Source: Euryarchaeota archaeon UBA40 (lineage in GTDB: Archaea; Thermoplasmatota; Poseidoniia; Poseidoniales; Thalassarchaeaceae). Taken from it: 39,780 nucleotides of DNA. Both the position numbers and the translations under genes were made by a program. Location of the stretch: assembly GCA_002506875.1 (NCBI GenBank), contig DAYJ01000065.1, positions 1-39,780 of the forward strand. Reading direction: 5' to 3'. The notes beneath the pieces were generated by a model, which worked only from the letters and a program-made list of their open reading frames with translations, had not been told where the DNA came from and did not search any database. Below, piece by piece: positions 8,946 through 17,566 of the stretch. Every line of letters starts with the position of its first letter. Position 1 is the stretch's first letter.

Positions 8946-9956
8946 TCACTCTGATTCAAAGTCACCATATCTGCCCTTAATTTGAGGAGTTCTATCAGAC
9001 AGTATATTCTCTCGCTCTTCTAATGCGTTTCTTAGTACAAGACCATGGTAGACCTTGATACTGCGAGTACGGACGAGCTCGTTTACCTCCATTTCAAGGT
9101 CAAACAAACGCTCCAAGTCGTTCTCAAGCTCAATCATGGTAAGGATTGTGTTATACTTCCTTCGACGCACAACAAAGAGGAACACATAGATTGGAATCAA
9201 GGCAATGGGAATAACCAACTCGCCTGTCAAGACCGAAATGAACCAACTCAGTGAAATTTCGATTTCTCCTTCGTCATATTCGTTATCGAATGATAGCCCT
9301 CCATGGTAGATGAAACCAGTTTGTATCCCAAAGTATTGGTTTAGAGGAGTCATGTCTCGATCCTCATGATTGCTCCCACGATCGATTTCAACTTCATCAG
9401 GCCAACCATCGTTGTCGTTGTCATCATCTAAGACGTCTGGAATTGTGTCGAAATCACGGTCCTCCGGAGTTGAAGACGCATCGAATGGATCGAAAAGGAA
9501 ACGACCAGTAGATGCTGCACGTTCCATCTCATTCCGGATCCCATCTCCATCAGCATCATCATCATACAGGTCCGGAACATGGTCTCTATCAATATCGGAA
9601 CATCCCTTCAAAATGACCCTTGAAGTCCCACTTTTGAAAGGACAATCGTCAGAGTCAGAAAGAGACGGCTGATTAGGGAATCCATCATTGTCAGTATCCG
9701 ACCAGGCATCCTCACGCTCGGGGAAAGCATCCGCTCCCAAAGGGGCTGTCCAATTTTCATCAGGGTCTGACCAACCATCCTCATCAGTGTCCATACACCC
9801 TAAACGGTCTAGTGTGGAGTTACCGAAGGTTTCTGGACAAGCATCCTGATCATCAGGCACACCATCTTCATCCAAATCTCCAACCTCGGATGAAGCAACT
9901 GGGATTAGCAAGAGGATTACAATAAGCGGAACTAGATGATACAAAGGGGACCGCAT
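8946..9956 (-). CDS. Secreted thrombospondin type-3 repeat protein with membrane anchor and cytoplasmic coiled coil
   Basis: This 336-residue protein starts with a signal peptide (MRSPLYHLVPLIVILLLIPV, cleavage after about residue 22). Some 200 residues of aspartate-rich TSP3-like Ca-binding repeats follow (GDLDEDGVPDDQDACPE, DTDEDGWSDPDE, DTDNDGFPN, DIDRDHVPDLYDDDADGDG, DDDNDNDGWPDE). One transmembrane helix lies near 242-262 (VIPIALIPIYVFLFVV) and is followed by basic RRRKYN and a helical, coiled-coil-like cytoplasmic tail of about 70 residues. Paired Cys residues in the repeats suggest disulfides. The layout is that of a type I membrane protein with an extracellular stalk. Function is unknown; it could be a surface sensor or anchor. 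Its stop lies five bases from the stop of the convergent decarboxylase. Confidence 0.85.
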   Translation of the reverse strand: MRSPLYHLVPLIVILLLIPVASSEVGDLDEDGVPDDQDACPETFGNSTLDRLGCMDTDEDGWSDPDENWTAPLGADAFPEREDAWSDTDNDGFPNQPSLSDSDDCPFKSGTSRVILKGCSDIDRDHVPDLYDDDADGDGIRNEMERAASTGRFLFDPFDASSTPEDRDFDTIPDVLDDDNDNDGWPDEVEIDRGSNHEDRDMTPLNQYFGIQTGFIYHGGLSFDNEYDEGEIEISLSWFISVLTGELVIPIALIPIYVFLFVVRRRKYNTILTMIELENDLERLFDLEMEVNELVRTRSIKVYHGLVLRNALEERENILSDRTPQIKGRYGDFESE

Positions 9957-10046
9957 GTATAGCCCATCTCTTCGTTGATTTTGAAATGAACGGCAGAGGC
10001 ATATTATTCCACATCATTCATAATCAATCATATTCGCCAAATCTAC

Positions 10047-10598
10047 ATGGCACGAATAGCCACCTTCTTGTTGACCTTACTAATTGCACTTACTCCCCTA
10101 ACTGGTTGCACATCGGAATCGGAAGATGTAATTGCACTTCCTGAATACAACCTACTTGACCACACTAACTCCACCGTCGAAAAAGAGGATTACCTCGGAG
10201 CACCATATGTTATCCTCTTCAGTGCGCAATGGTGTGGAACGCCTTGTCACAACAATATGCACAACCTCAACACTTCAGTACCCGGAATCGAGGTTGTTGT
10301 TGTCTCCACTGAGTATGATTATGCACCACAGGGAGTGAGTATGGTCGAGTGGATTGATATTGTAAATGAGTTCGACGATGATGGCGACGATATTGGCCAA
10401 ACACTTGAGTACACGTTCACTCGTGTAATTGAAGGAGATGATTTTGCAGAACAGATGGATGTCTTTGCACCTGGAACTGTAATATTCGTCAATTCAGTTG
10501 GTGAAGAAATTCAGAGACATGAGGGCTCCTTCGGACCTGCAGGTGATGAGGACACACTTGCTCTGATTCAGGAATATTGGAATCAAATCGTTGAATAA
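10047..10598 (+). CDS. Thioredoxin-fold lipoprotein with a CxxxC active site
   Basis: This 183-residue protein begins with a lipoprotein signal peptide ending in LTGC, so Cys21 is the predicted lipidated residue and the protein would sit on the outer face of the membrane. The body is a redoxin/TlpA-like thioredoxin fold: beta strand YVILFSAQWC, active site C63-G-T-P-C67, and a later APGTVIFVNSVGE segment supplying the cis-proline region. Three residues separate the cysteines instead of the usual two. This spacing is typical of Sco copper chaperones, though the conserved Sco histidine is not evident, so I prefer a divergent TlpA-like thiol oxidoreductase. Acidic residues are abundant (FDDDGDDIG). 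Its stop lies two bases from the stop of the convergent aconitase gene. A role in disulfide chemistry or cytochrome oxidase CuA maturation is plausible but inferred. Confidence 0.85.
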   Translation: MARIATFLLTLLIALTPLTGCTSESEDVIALPEYNLLDHTNSTVEKEDYLGAPYVILFSAQWCGTPCHNNMHNLNTSVPGIEVVVVSTEYDYAPQGVSMVEWIDIVNEFDDDGDDIGQTLEYTFTRVIEGDDFAEQMDVFAPGTVIFVNSVGEEIQRHEGSFGPAGDEDTLALIQEYWNQIVE

Positions 10599-10599
10599 A

Positions 10600-13299
10600 T
10601 CAAGTCAATGCAAGATTTCGCAGAACCGTCTGAAGAATCCCACCATTACGATAGTATTCCACCTCGACCGGAGTGTCGAGACGAACAATCGTATCGAATT
10701 CTACAGTTGATCCATCAGCGCGATGGGCTGTGACACTAAGCTTGCTCAAAGGTATGAGGTCTGCACTTGCAGGGATATCAAAGACCTCTGTGCCATCTAG
10801 GCCGATACTTTCTGCATCTTGACCATCCATGAAGGTGAGAGGGAGAACCCCCATCCCAACGAGATTACTGCGATGTATGCGCTCAAAAGAAGTTGCAAGG
10901 ACTGCCTTCACACCAAGTAGTAGCGTCCCCTTGGCAGCCCAGTCACGACTGCTTCCAGTACCATATTGTGAACCTGCAAGAACAACTAGAGGGATTCCAT
11001 CATCCTGGTACTTCATACTCGCATCAAAGACCGAAGTAACTTCACCAGATGGGAAATGAGTGGTGTAACCTCCCTCTGTATCAGGGGCAATCTGGTTACG
11101 TATGCGGACATTCGCGAAGGTACCTCGCATCATAACTTCGTGATTACCACGACGGCTACCAAAGGAATTGAAGTCACGAGGTTTGACGCCTTCCGATACA
11201 AGATACTGACCTGCTGGGCCAGTATGGGGGAAGGCACCTGCAGGGCTAATATGATCAGTGGTTACAGAATCGCCAAGTTTTAGCAATACATGAGCACCTT
11301 GAATAGGCTGAATTGGCGCGGGTTCAGGTTCTATGCCTTCAAAGAATGAAGGAAGGCGGACGTAAGTTGACTCGGCGGCCCAAGGGTAGAGTGGAGACGG
11401 TCGGCTCTCAACAGAATCCCAACGAGGCTCCTGCATGACATCGGCATACCGCTCACGGAACATCTCGGGAGATATAGACGAGGCTACAACTTCCTGCACC
11501 TCCATGTCAGATGGCCAAATGTCAGCGAGCATAACGGGTTTACCTGAGGGGTCTATGCCTAGCGCATCAACCTCGAAATCCACATCTAGCGTTCCTGCGA
11601 GCGCGTATGCGACAACAAGGGGAGGAGATGCGAGATAGTTCGCCTTCACCTTCTGGTGAACCCTTCCCTCGAAATTCCGGTTCCCAGATATGACTGAACC
11701 AACAATGAGGTCGCCAGTATCGATCCCTTGCTCGATATGATCATCCAATGGGCCTGAATTCCCAATACAAGTCGTGCACCCATACCCAACCACATTAAAT
11801 CCAAGTTCTGCAAGATCATCTGTCAGACCTGCGGCGTCGTAATACTCTGTAACAACACGACTTCCAGGTGCTAGGCTAGGCTTTACCCATGGCTTGATTG
11901 ACAGACCCCGAGCACGCGCATTTCGCGCAAGAAGTCCTGCCGCTAGCATGACGCTAGGGTTAGAAGTGTTCGTGCATGAGGTGATCGCAGCTATCACGAC
12001 ATCTCCGTGACCTAGGTCAAACGATGTACCAGATGGTGCAGATACCCTGACTGTGTCCTGATTCTTTGATGCATCTACACCATGACCTTGATGCCCCAGG
12101 GGAGCATTAAGGCTCTCATGCCAGTGTGCTTTCATCGCTGAAAGATCAACACGATCTTGCGGGCGCTTGGGACCGGCGAGAGCAGGTTCAACATCCTCTA
12201 AATTGAGAGTAATCGACGAAGTATAGGCAGGAGTGGTGGTTTCAGGAGTCCAGAACATGCCTTGAGCCATCATGTAACGCTTGACATCCACGATATGAGT
12301 TTCATCACGACCACTTAACCGCATGTAGTCGAGAGTGACCTCATCAACAGGGAAGAATCCGCAGGTTGCACCATACTCAGGCGCCATGTTAGCAATTGTT
12401 GCACGGTCAGGTAAAGAGAGGTTAGAAAGGCCCATTCCATGGAACTCCACGAACTTTCCAACAACACCATGTTCGCGTAACATCTCAACGATGCGCAGTG
12501 TCATATCGGTGGCTGTAACTCCTGCTCGAAGGGTTCCTGTCAACTCAAAACCAACAACCTCTGGTAATAGCATGTAAATCGGTTGACCAAGCATCACAGC
12601 TTCAGCCTCAATACCTCCCACACCCCAACCAAGAACGCCTAGACCATTGATCATCGTTGTATGACTATCCGTTCCAACTAGCGAATCCATCAACCAAACA
12701 CCTCTTTCCTCACGAGCGACACTTGCAATCCATTCGAGATTCACCTGATGGACAATACCACGGCCAGGAGGCACTGCACGGAAGTTGTCCAACGATTGCT
12801 GGCCCCACTTCAGGAACTGATAGCGTTCCATGTTCCGTTGATATTCGATCTCTAGGTTACGCTCACGCGCATCCGGAAATAGGCCCGAGACATCGACCTG
12901 AACGCTATGATCAATCACAAGATCTACCGGGACCTGCGGATTTACCTTCACAGGATCCCCTCCCAGTTCGACCATCGCATCACGCAAAGCAGCGATATCA
13001 ACAACTGCAGGTACACCAGTAAAATCCTGCAGAATTACCCGACTGGGCATGAATGGAATCTCTGCTGGCGATTGTGTAGGCGACCAAGCTGCGATTCGTT
13101 TGACATCTTCCTTCGTCACGAGGAAACCATCGCACTTCCTGAGAGCGGCTTCAAGTAAAATTCGAATGCTGTAAGGGAGGTTTTCGAGATTATCAACCAC
13201 CCCAGATTCCTCAAGAGCAGAGAGAGCAGCATAGGTTGCAGCAGCCCCTGAAGAGGTCTCAAATTCCCGCAAGGCCACGAAAGGATGTTCGTCAGACAT
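10600..13299 (-). CDS. acnA: Aconitate hydratase, AcnA type
   Basis: Aconitase interconverts citrate and isocitrate in the TCA cycle using a [4Fe-4S] cluster. From the ATG at 13299 the protein has 899 residues, the normal AcnA/IRP length. Cluster ligands are visible as C442 in ITSCTNTSNPS and C508/C511 in GYGCTTCIGNSG. Other family blocks are LQDFTGVPAVVD, VIDHSVQVD, VGTDSHTTMINGLGVLGWGVGG and the C-terminal GSQYGTGSSRDWAAKG swivel-domain motif. An in-frame GTG three codons upstream (13308) is possible, but it overlaps the GGTGA that serves the ATG as Shine-Dalgarno, so I chose the ATG. It is a single gene, convergent with the redoxin lipoprotein. Together with korAB downstream it indicates an oxidative TCA cycle. 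Confidence 0.96.
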   Translation of the reverse strand: MSDEHPFVALREFETSSGAAATYAALSALEESGVVDNLENLPYSIRILLEAALRKCDGFLVTKEDVKRIAAWSPTQSPAEIPFMPSRVILQDFTGVPAVVDIAALRDAMVELGGDPVKVNPQVPVDLVIDHSVQVDVSGLFPDARERNLEIEYQRNMERYQFLKWGQQSLDNFRAVPPGRGIVHQVNLEWIASVAREERGVWLMDSLVGTDSHTTMINGLGVLGWGVGGIEAEAVMLGQPIYMLLPEVVGFELTGTLRAGVTATDMTLRIVEMLREHGVVGKFVEFHGMGLSNLSLPDRATIANMAPEYGATCGFFPVDEVTLDYMRLSGRDETHIVDVKRYMMAQGMFWTPETTTPAYTSSITLNLEDVEPALAGPKRPQDRVDLSAMKAHWHESLNAPLGHQGHGVDASKNQDTVRVSAPSGTSFDLGHGDVVIAAITSCTNTSNPSVMLAAGLLARNARARGLSIKPWVKPSLAPGSRVVTEYYDAAGLTDDLAELGFNVVGYGCTTCIGNSGPLDDHIEQGIDTGDLIVGSVISGNRNFEGRVHQKVKANYLASPPLVVAYALAGTLDVDFEVDALGIDPSGKPVMLADIWPSDMEVQEVVASSISPEMFRERYADVMQEPRWDSVESRPSPLYPWAAESTYVRLPSFFEGIEPEPAPIQPIQGAHVLLKLGDSVTTDHISPAGAFPHTGPAGQYLVSEGVKPRDFNSFGSRRGNHEVMMRGTFANVRIRNQIAPDTEGGYTTHFPSGEVTSVFDASMKYQDDGIPLVVLAGSQYGTGSSRDWAAKGTLLLGVKAVLATSFERIHRSNLVGMGVLPLTFMDGQDAESIGLDGTEVFDIPASADLIPLSKLSVTAHRADGSTVEFDTIVRLDTPVEVEYYRNGGILQTVLRNLALT

Positions 13300-13304
13300 G
13301 GGCT

Positions 13305-13309
13305 TCACC
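13305..13309 (-). promoter_or_regulatory. Shine-Dalgarno of aconitase
   Basis: GGTGA on the minus strand lies five bases before the ATG at 13299. It overlaps the alternative GTG start, which argues for the ATG. Confidence 0.5.
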
Positions 13310-13365
13310 GTGACAATGCACCGAACAGTTGCCCATCAATCTGACCCATCGAATATGAGATGGAA

Positions 13366-14409
13366 TCACGAGATGGTCACTGACTCAAGGCGGACGTCAT
13401 AAACAGGCCGATCGTTACTGCCAGTGTCAACTGAAGAAATCGCTGTAACAAAGGAGCATCCAGAGGTAACGGTCCCGAAAACCGTATGCACCCCATCGAG
13501 GTGAGTCGGATTGCTATCCTCTGGAATCACGAAGAATTGACTTCCTCCAGTGTTAGGGCTAGAGGTCTTCGCCATGGAGAGGGTGCATGGATCGTGCACG
13601 CGACCGTTATTTGCTTCATCAGGAATTGTGTATGCATCTTCAGAAGAACAAGCCGACGCGCTTGGTTGCCCATTGCAATAACCGTAGAATTCAGCAGCAT
13701 GGCCGCCAGTCCCATCCATGTTCGTAAAATCGCCACCCTGAATCATGAAGTTGTCAATGATTCGATGGAAAATCGTGTTATCATAATCTCCATTCTGTGC
13801 TAACTTCACGAAATTATCCACATGAACTGGTGCATCAGCAGAGTGTAAATCAATCATTACAGCAACCGTCACACGGTCTGATTCAGACATCCCTGCTGGA
13901 ACATAAGATATGCTCAATTGAGCGGTGTTCCCAACAGAAATTGGATTTGAGTCATCGTCATCTGAAGCGAATATATCGCTGAGATCGAGACCACCATCGA
14001 CATAACGGAGCGAGACAAGTAACAGCATACCAACTGCGAATAGTGCAAAGACGCCATAGACAGTTGGAGAACCATCATCGTAAAGACGGAAGGAACCCAT
14101 GCCAATGCCCCTCTCATCCATATCTGCACGCACCTTATTCATCTGGCGACGTACGTCCTTGCCCGCACCCTTGTCCAGAGCCTTCTCGTAGTGCTTGATT
14201 GACTTCCGGTAATCCTTCGGGCGGGTTGACTCGCCTGCAATCTTAGCTTCGGCGTCCGCAACAATTGTCCAGGTACGGTGATCGTCAGCATCTTTTCCAT
14301 GCGTATCCCAAGCACCTCTCATCGTTTTGAGAGCATCCTCAGGGTCCCCTCGCTCGGTCTGTGACCGAGCCTCATCCCATGCATCCTTGAGTGCCTGTGG
14401 CGTTGGCAT
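13366..14409 (-). CDS. Membrane-anchored cyclophilin-type peptidyl-prolyl isomerase with TPR-like N-terminus
   Basis: The protein has 347 residues from the ATG at 14409. An N-terminal helical region (about 1-105) resembles one or two TPR-like hairpins (ALKDAWDEARSQTERGDPED, then YRKSIKHYEKALDKG). One transmembrane helix follows near 120-140 (VYGVFALFAVGMLLLVSLRY). The outer part is a cyclophilin domain with DNFVKLAQNGDYDNTIFHRI, NFMIQGGDFT, a GGSQFFVI segment, and HLDGVHTVFGTV. The Arg and Phe of FHR and QFF match catalytic positions of peptidyl-prolyl isomerases. An insertion containing Cys residues (YCNGQPSASAC) precedes the MAKT segment. A frame extension to ATG 14433 exists, but GGAAGGGG sits just before the 14409 ATG. 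It likely aids folding of exported proteins, with the TPR part facing the cytoplasm. Divergent from korA. Confidence 0.9.
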   Translation of the reverse strand: MPTPQALKDAWDEARSQTERGDPEDALKTMRGAWDTHGKDADDHRTWTIVADAEAKIAGESTRPKDYRKSIKHYEKALDKGAGKDVRRQMNKVRADMDERGIGMGSFRLYDDGSPTVYGVFALFAVGMLLLVSLRYVDGGLDLSDIFASDDDDSNPISVGNTAQLSISYVPAGMSESDRVTVAVMIDLHSADAPVHVDNFVKLAQNGDYDNTIFHRIIDNFMIQGGDFTNMDGTGGHAAEFYGYCNGQPSASACSSEDAYTIPDEANNGRVHDPCTLSMAKTSSPNTGGSQFFVIPEDSNPTHLDGVHTVFGTVTSGCSFVTAISSVDTGSNDRPVYDVRLESVTIS

Positions 14410-14574
14410 CACCCCTTCCGATGAACAAGTCATTCAAAACGGCAACGGATGAAGGTACATCCTCTTCAGGGCGAAAAAAAAGCATACTTCTGTCCGAAAA
14501 CCTAAGTCATGCGCTCCATCCCCACGGGGCATCGCGCGGTGGTCATGAACAGGCTGTTACAATAGGCCAACGAC

Positions 14575-14581
14575 GAGGGGG
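14575..14581 (+). promoter_or_regulatory. Candidate Shine-Dalgarno of korA
   Basis: GAGGGGG lies ten bases before the ATG at 14592. It supports that start over an upstream in-frame GTG at 14391, which would overlap the divergent cyclophilin gene and add 67 residues unlike the family. Confidence 0.45.
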
Positions 14582-14591
14582 ACGAGTATTA

Positions 14592-16382
14592 ATGGAGAAA
14601 GTCATCAATGATTTCACGATTAATATCGCTACAGCGAATGGAACTGGTTCCCAATCTGCTAATCTAATCTTATTGGAGTCCCTCTTTGACATGGGAGTCC
14701 CAGTTAGTGGAAAGAATCTCTTCCCCTCCAACATCTCCGGGCTACCCACATGGTACATACTCAGATTATCTGAAAATGGATATCAGGCGCCAGGGGATAG
14801 GGCGCATATCCAAATTATGGTTAATCCAGACACTTGGGATGACGATCTAGAATCGTTGGAACCTGGATCTGTGGTCATTTGGAATAGTAATACAAAAAAC
14901 AAAACTGTTGACCGGGAAGATGTTTTTTCATATCCTATACCAATGACAAAATTGGCTAGAGGTATCAATTCCAAGCTAGCTAAGCTGGTTACAAACATCA
15001 TCTATGTTGGCGCACTTGCAGAGATATTAGGAATAGATCAGGACTGTCTGAATCTTGCTGTGAATAAACAATTCAAGGGTAAAGAAAGTGCAATTAATCT
15101 CAATATCCAAGCCATACTATCTGGCAGGGAATACTTTCGAGAAAACCTGGAAAAGATAGATCCATATTCCGTAGCCAAGCGAGATATTACTCAATCTAAG
15201 TTCTTCATTGAAGGGAATGAGGCAGTTGCCTTAGGATGCATCTATGGAGGTTGCCAGATGTTGGCATGGTATCCCATCACACCTTCTTCATCAATAGCTG
15301 AAGGCATCATTGCATACATCCCAAAACTGAGAACCGATGAAAATGGAAAGGCCAATCTTGCAGTGATACAAGCTGAAGATGAACTCGCTGCAGCGGGTAT
15401 GGTCCTAGGTGCTGGTTGGGCTGGAGGAAGAGGTATGACTGCAACATCGGGGCCAGGAATATCTCTAATGCAGGAATTCATCGGACTCGCTTACTTCGCT
15501 GAGATACCGTCTGTTTTCTGGGATGTAAATCGTGTTGGACCATCAACAGGACTCCCTACCCGAACTCAACAATCTGACATAGCAATGCTGTACGAAGGAA
15601 GTCATGGGGACACACAACACATTGTACTGATTCCTGGGACTATCGAAGAGTGTTTTGAATTCGGTTGGTACGCATTCGATTGTACGGAGAGATTCCAGAC
15701 GCCTGTATTCGGACTCAGTGATTTGGATTTAGGAATGAACAAATGGGCCTGTGCTGGATTTGAGTATCCCTCCATCGATATGGATAGAGGCAAGGTAGTG
15801 CGTGAAAGAGAGGTCTTTGAAGCGTTCGAAACTTTTGGAAGATATCTGGATATAGATGGAGACGGGATCCCTTACAGAACACTCCCTGGATCCGGCATGG
15901 ACCCAATTCTCTACAGAGGAACTGGACACAATCCTATGGGAGTTTACTCCGAGAAACCTGATGATTATCATGATTTAATGAATCGCTTGAAGAAGAAAAT
16001 CGATAATTCAAGAGATAAGTTACCCGCGCCGATACTCAGAGAAGGAGAAGATGCTGAAATTGGAATCTTGTATCTTGGAAGCATGGAGAACTCCATACAA
16101 GAAATCGACGACATACTCCTTGATTTTGGACATAATGTCCACCAATGTAGAATCAGAGCATTACCATATCATCCTGAAGTAGAGAGTTTCATTCGGCGAC
16201 ATAAGGCAACGATTGTGCTAGAAATAAATCGTGATGGACAACTCCATGGAATCCTGAGAAAGGAACTTCCTGATGATCTAGTGACCAAAGTACATTCAGT
16301 GGCTTACAGCGATGGATTACCGCCTCGTGCTAGGATTTATGCTACACTTATCGATAAGAAATTGAAGGAGGTGATGCAATGA
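14592..16382 (+). CDS. korA: 2-oxoacid:ferredoxin oxidoreductase, fused gamma-alpha subunit
   Basis: This subunit of 596 residues carries the gamma domain first (about 1-190; INIATANGTGSQSANLILLE and MGVPVSGKNLFPSNISGLPT) and the alpha (pyrimidine-binding) domain after it (about 205-596; YPITPSSSIAE, QAEDELAAAGMVLGAGWAGG, TATSGPGISLMQEFIGLA). The enzyme oxidatively decarboxylates 2-oxoglutarate or another 2-oxoacid to an acyl-CoA and reduces ferredoxin. The alpha part holds the usual S-G-P-G motif and contacts the thiamine pyrophosphate held by KorB. The gene ends in ATGA, overlapping the korB start by four bases, so the two are translationally coupled. The 2-oxoglutarate assignment fits aconitase nearby, but pyruvate or branched-chain substrates cannot be excluded from sequence. 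No separate ferredoxin-like delta subunit is present. Confidence 0.94.
   Translation: MEKVINDFTINIATANGTGSQSANLILLESLFDMGVPVSGKNLFPSNISGLPTWYILRLSENGYQAPGDRAHIQIMVNPDTWDDDLESLEPGSVVIWNSNTKNKTVDREDVFSYPIPMTKLARGINSKLAKLVTNIIYVGALAEILGIDQDCLNLAVNKQFKGKESAINLNIQAILSGREYFRENLEKIDPYSVAKRDITQSKFFIEGNEAVALGCIYGGCQMLAWYPITPSSSIAEGIIAYIPKLRTDENGKANLAVIQAEDELAAAGMVLGAGWAGGRGMTATSGPGISLMQEFIGLAYFAEIPSVFWDVNRVGPSTGLPTRTQQSDIAMLYEGSHGDTQHIVLIPGTIEECFEFGWYAFDCTERFQTPVFGLSDLDLGMNKWACAGFEYPSIDMDRGKVVREREVFEAFETFGRYLDIDGDGIPYRTLPGSGMDPILYRGTGHNPMGVYSEKPDDYHDLMNRLKKKIDNSRDKLPAPILREGEDAEIGILYLGSMENSIQEIDDILLDFGHNVHQCRIRALPYHPEVESFIRRHKATIVLEINRDGQLHGILRKELPDDLVTKVHSVAYSDGLPPRARIYATLIDKKLKEVMQ
16365..16375 (+). 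promoter_or_regulatory. Strong Shine-Dalgarno of korB inside korA
   Basis: AAGGAGGTGAT is a full-length match to a canonical anti-Shine-Dalgarno complement. It lies just before the ATG at 16379, inside the last codons of korA. It shows that internal genes of this operon use leadered translation. Confidence 0.85.
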
Positions 16383-17425
16383 GTATGCGTCGAGAACGCG
16401 CTGTGAAACTGAATGTAATCAACGAACCAAAGGACAGTTACACTGGAGGGCCTTCCTCGTTATGCCCAGGTTGTGGCCACGATTTGATATCTGGCATGAT
16501 TATCAATGCAGCTTGGGAGAACGGTGTTGAACCTCATCGAATCGCGAAAATGTCGGGTATAGGTTGCTCATCCAAAACCCCTGCATATTACCTGGGGCAA
16601 TCACATGGATTCAACACCGTCCATGGCCGTATGCCATCAGTCACTACAGGTGCATATGCAATCAACAAGGACCTACTATACCTAGGAGTTTCAGGAGACG
16701 GCGATTCTGCTTCGATTGGAATCGGTCAATTGATCCATGCGATTAGAAGGAATATGGATATGGTCTACATCATCGAAAATAATGGAGTATATGGTCTGAC
16801 AAAGGGTCAGTACTCTGCAACAGCGGATGTTGGTTCAAAGAAGCGAAAAGGGCCTTCAAATGAACTACAACCGATTGACTTGTGTGCACTAGCGATTAAC
16901 CTAGGTTGCACCTTCGTTGCACGTTCATTCTCAGGTTCTAGAAAACAATTGACGTCACTATTGCGCGCTGCAATGTCTCACAAAGGATTTGCGTTGCTGG
17001 ATGTCATTTCACCCTGTGTCACATTCAACAATAATGATGAATCTATGAAGTCATTTAGTTATGTCAAGGAGAATGAAATGACCCTGCATATGGCCGATTA
17101 TATACCTCATTTCAACCCCATTGAGGAAGTTGATGTCCCAGAAGGTCATTATCGCGATATTGAACTCCACGATGGTTCGACCATACGTCTAGAAACGATA
17201 TCTGAAGAACATGATCCTTCGGACGCCGTAGCTGCATTGACCGCATTACATGAAGCCGATAAGGGTGCAAAACATGTAACTGGGCTGCTATATTTTGACC
17301 CAACAAAACCTTCACTAGCAGAAGACCTGGATTTAGTCGAAAAGCCATTACTTGATTTAGAGGACTCTGAACTAAGGCCAAGTAAGGAATCACTAGATGC
17401 CCTAAATTCAGAATTTCTCTCCTAA
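16379..17425 (+). CDS. korB: 2-oxoacid:ferredoxin oxidoreductase, beta subunit (TPP-binding)
   Basis: This 348-residue catalytic partner of KorA holds thiamine pyrophosphate and one [4Fe-4S] cluster. The TPP motif starts at G106-D-G-D and continues to ENNGVYGLTKGQ (about 133-144). Cluster cysteines are C29 and C32 (LCPGCGH), C63 (GIGCSS) and C213 (SPCVTFN), the four-ligand pattern of the KorB/PorB family. The C-terminal ~100 residues form an acidic extension after the TPP domain. It is translationally coupled to korA through an ATGA overlap and an excellent ribosome binding site. The complex sits in the cytoplasm and passes electrons to ferredoxin. The neighbouring tRNA-Gln begins 41 bases downstream and has its own TATA-like box. 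Confidence 0.95.
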   Translation: MSMRRERAVKLNVINEPKDSYTGGPSSLCPGCGHDLISGMIINAAWENGVEPHRIAKMSGIGCSSKTPAYYLGQSHGFNTVHGRMPSVTTGAYAINKDLLYLGVSGDGDSASIGIGQLIHAIRRNMDMVYIIENNGVYGLTKGQYSATADVGSKKRKGPSNELQPIDLCALAINLGCTFVARSFSGSRKQLTSLLRAAMSHKGFALLDVISPCVTFNNNDESMKSFSYVKENEMTLHMADYIPHFNPIEEVDVPEGHYRDIELHDGSTIRLETISEEHDPSDAVAALTALHEADKGAKHVTGLLYFDPTKPSLAEDLDLVEKPLLDLEDSELRPSKESLDALNSEFLS

Positions 17426-17431
17426 CGTTGC

Positions 17432-17440
17432 TATGATATA
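17432..17440 (+). promoter_or_regulatory. Candidate TATA box for tRNA-Gln
   Basis: TATGATATA is centred about 26-30 bases before the expected transcription start just upstream of the tRNA at 17467, the usual archaeal TATA spacing. Position and composition fit; there is no direct proof. Confidence 0.4.
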
Positions 17441-17466
17441 CGTGAAAAATCTAGCCTAGTTTACAC

Positions 17467-17539
17467 AGCCCCTTAGTGTAGTGGTCCATCATACGAGACT
17501 CTGGATCTCGTGACCCTGGTTCGAATCCGGGAGGGGCTA
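17467..17539 (+). tRNA. tRNA-Gln (anticodon CTG)
   Basis: This 73-base cloverleaf has a seven-pair acceptor stem (AGCCCCT with AGGGGCT) and discriminator A. The D arm is weak (G-T-G paired with C-A-T). The anticodon stem CGAGA/TCTCG carries loop CTCTGGA, giving anticodon CTG, which reads CAG. The variable loop is four bases and the T arm is CCTGG-TTCGAAT-CCGGG. The A1-U72 first pair is the known identity element by which archaeal GatDE converts Glu-tRNA-Gln to Gln-tRNA-Gln. CCA is not encoded. No intron is present. Confidence 0.95.
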
Positions 17540-17546
17540 CTTTTCT
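17540..17546 (+). terminator. T-rich stop after tRNA-Gln
   Basis: CTTTTCT directly follows the mature tRNA end. Archaeal RNA polymerase terminates at short T-runs, so this is a plausible weak terminator. Confidence 0.35.
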
Positions 17547-17566
17547 CACTAAACCGGCGACTACCA

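Noticed and set aside
14391..14591. N-terminal extension of korA from GTG 14391
   Set aside because: It overlaps the divergent cyclophilin gene, has no family-like sequence, and the ATG at 14592 has a purine-rich ribosome site and a family-like start.
14410..14591. TATA-like A/T run (about 14474-14482) as a promoter in the korA/cyclophilin gap
   Set aside because: The A-run is not a good TTTAWA-type box in either direction and its spacing to both genes is uncertain, so no promoter is listed.
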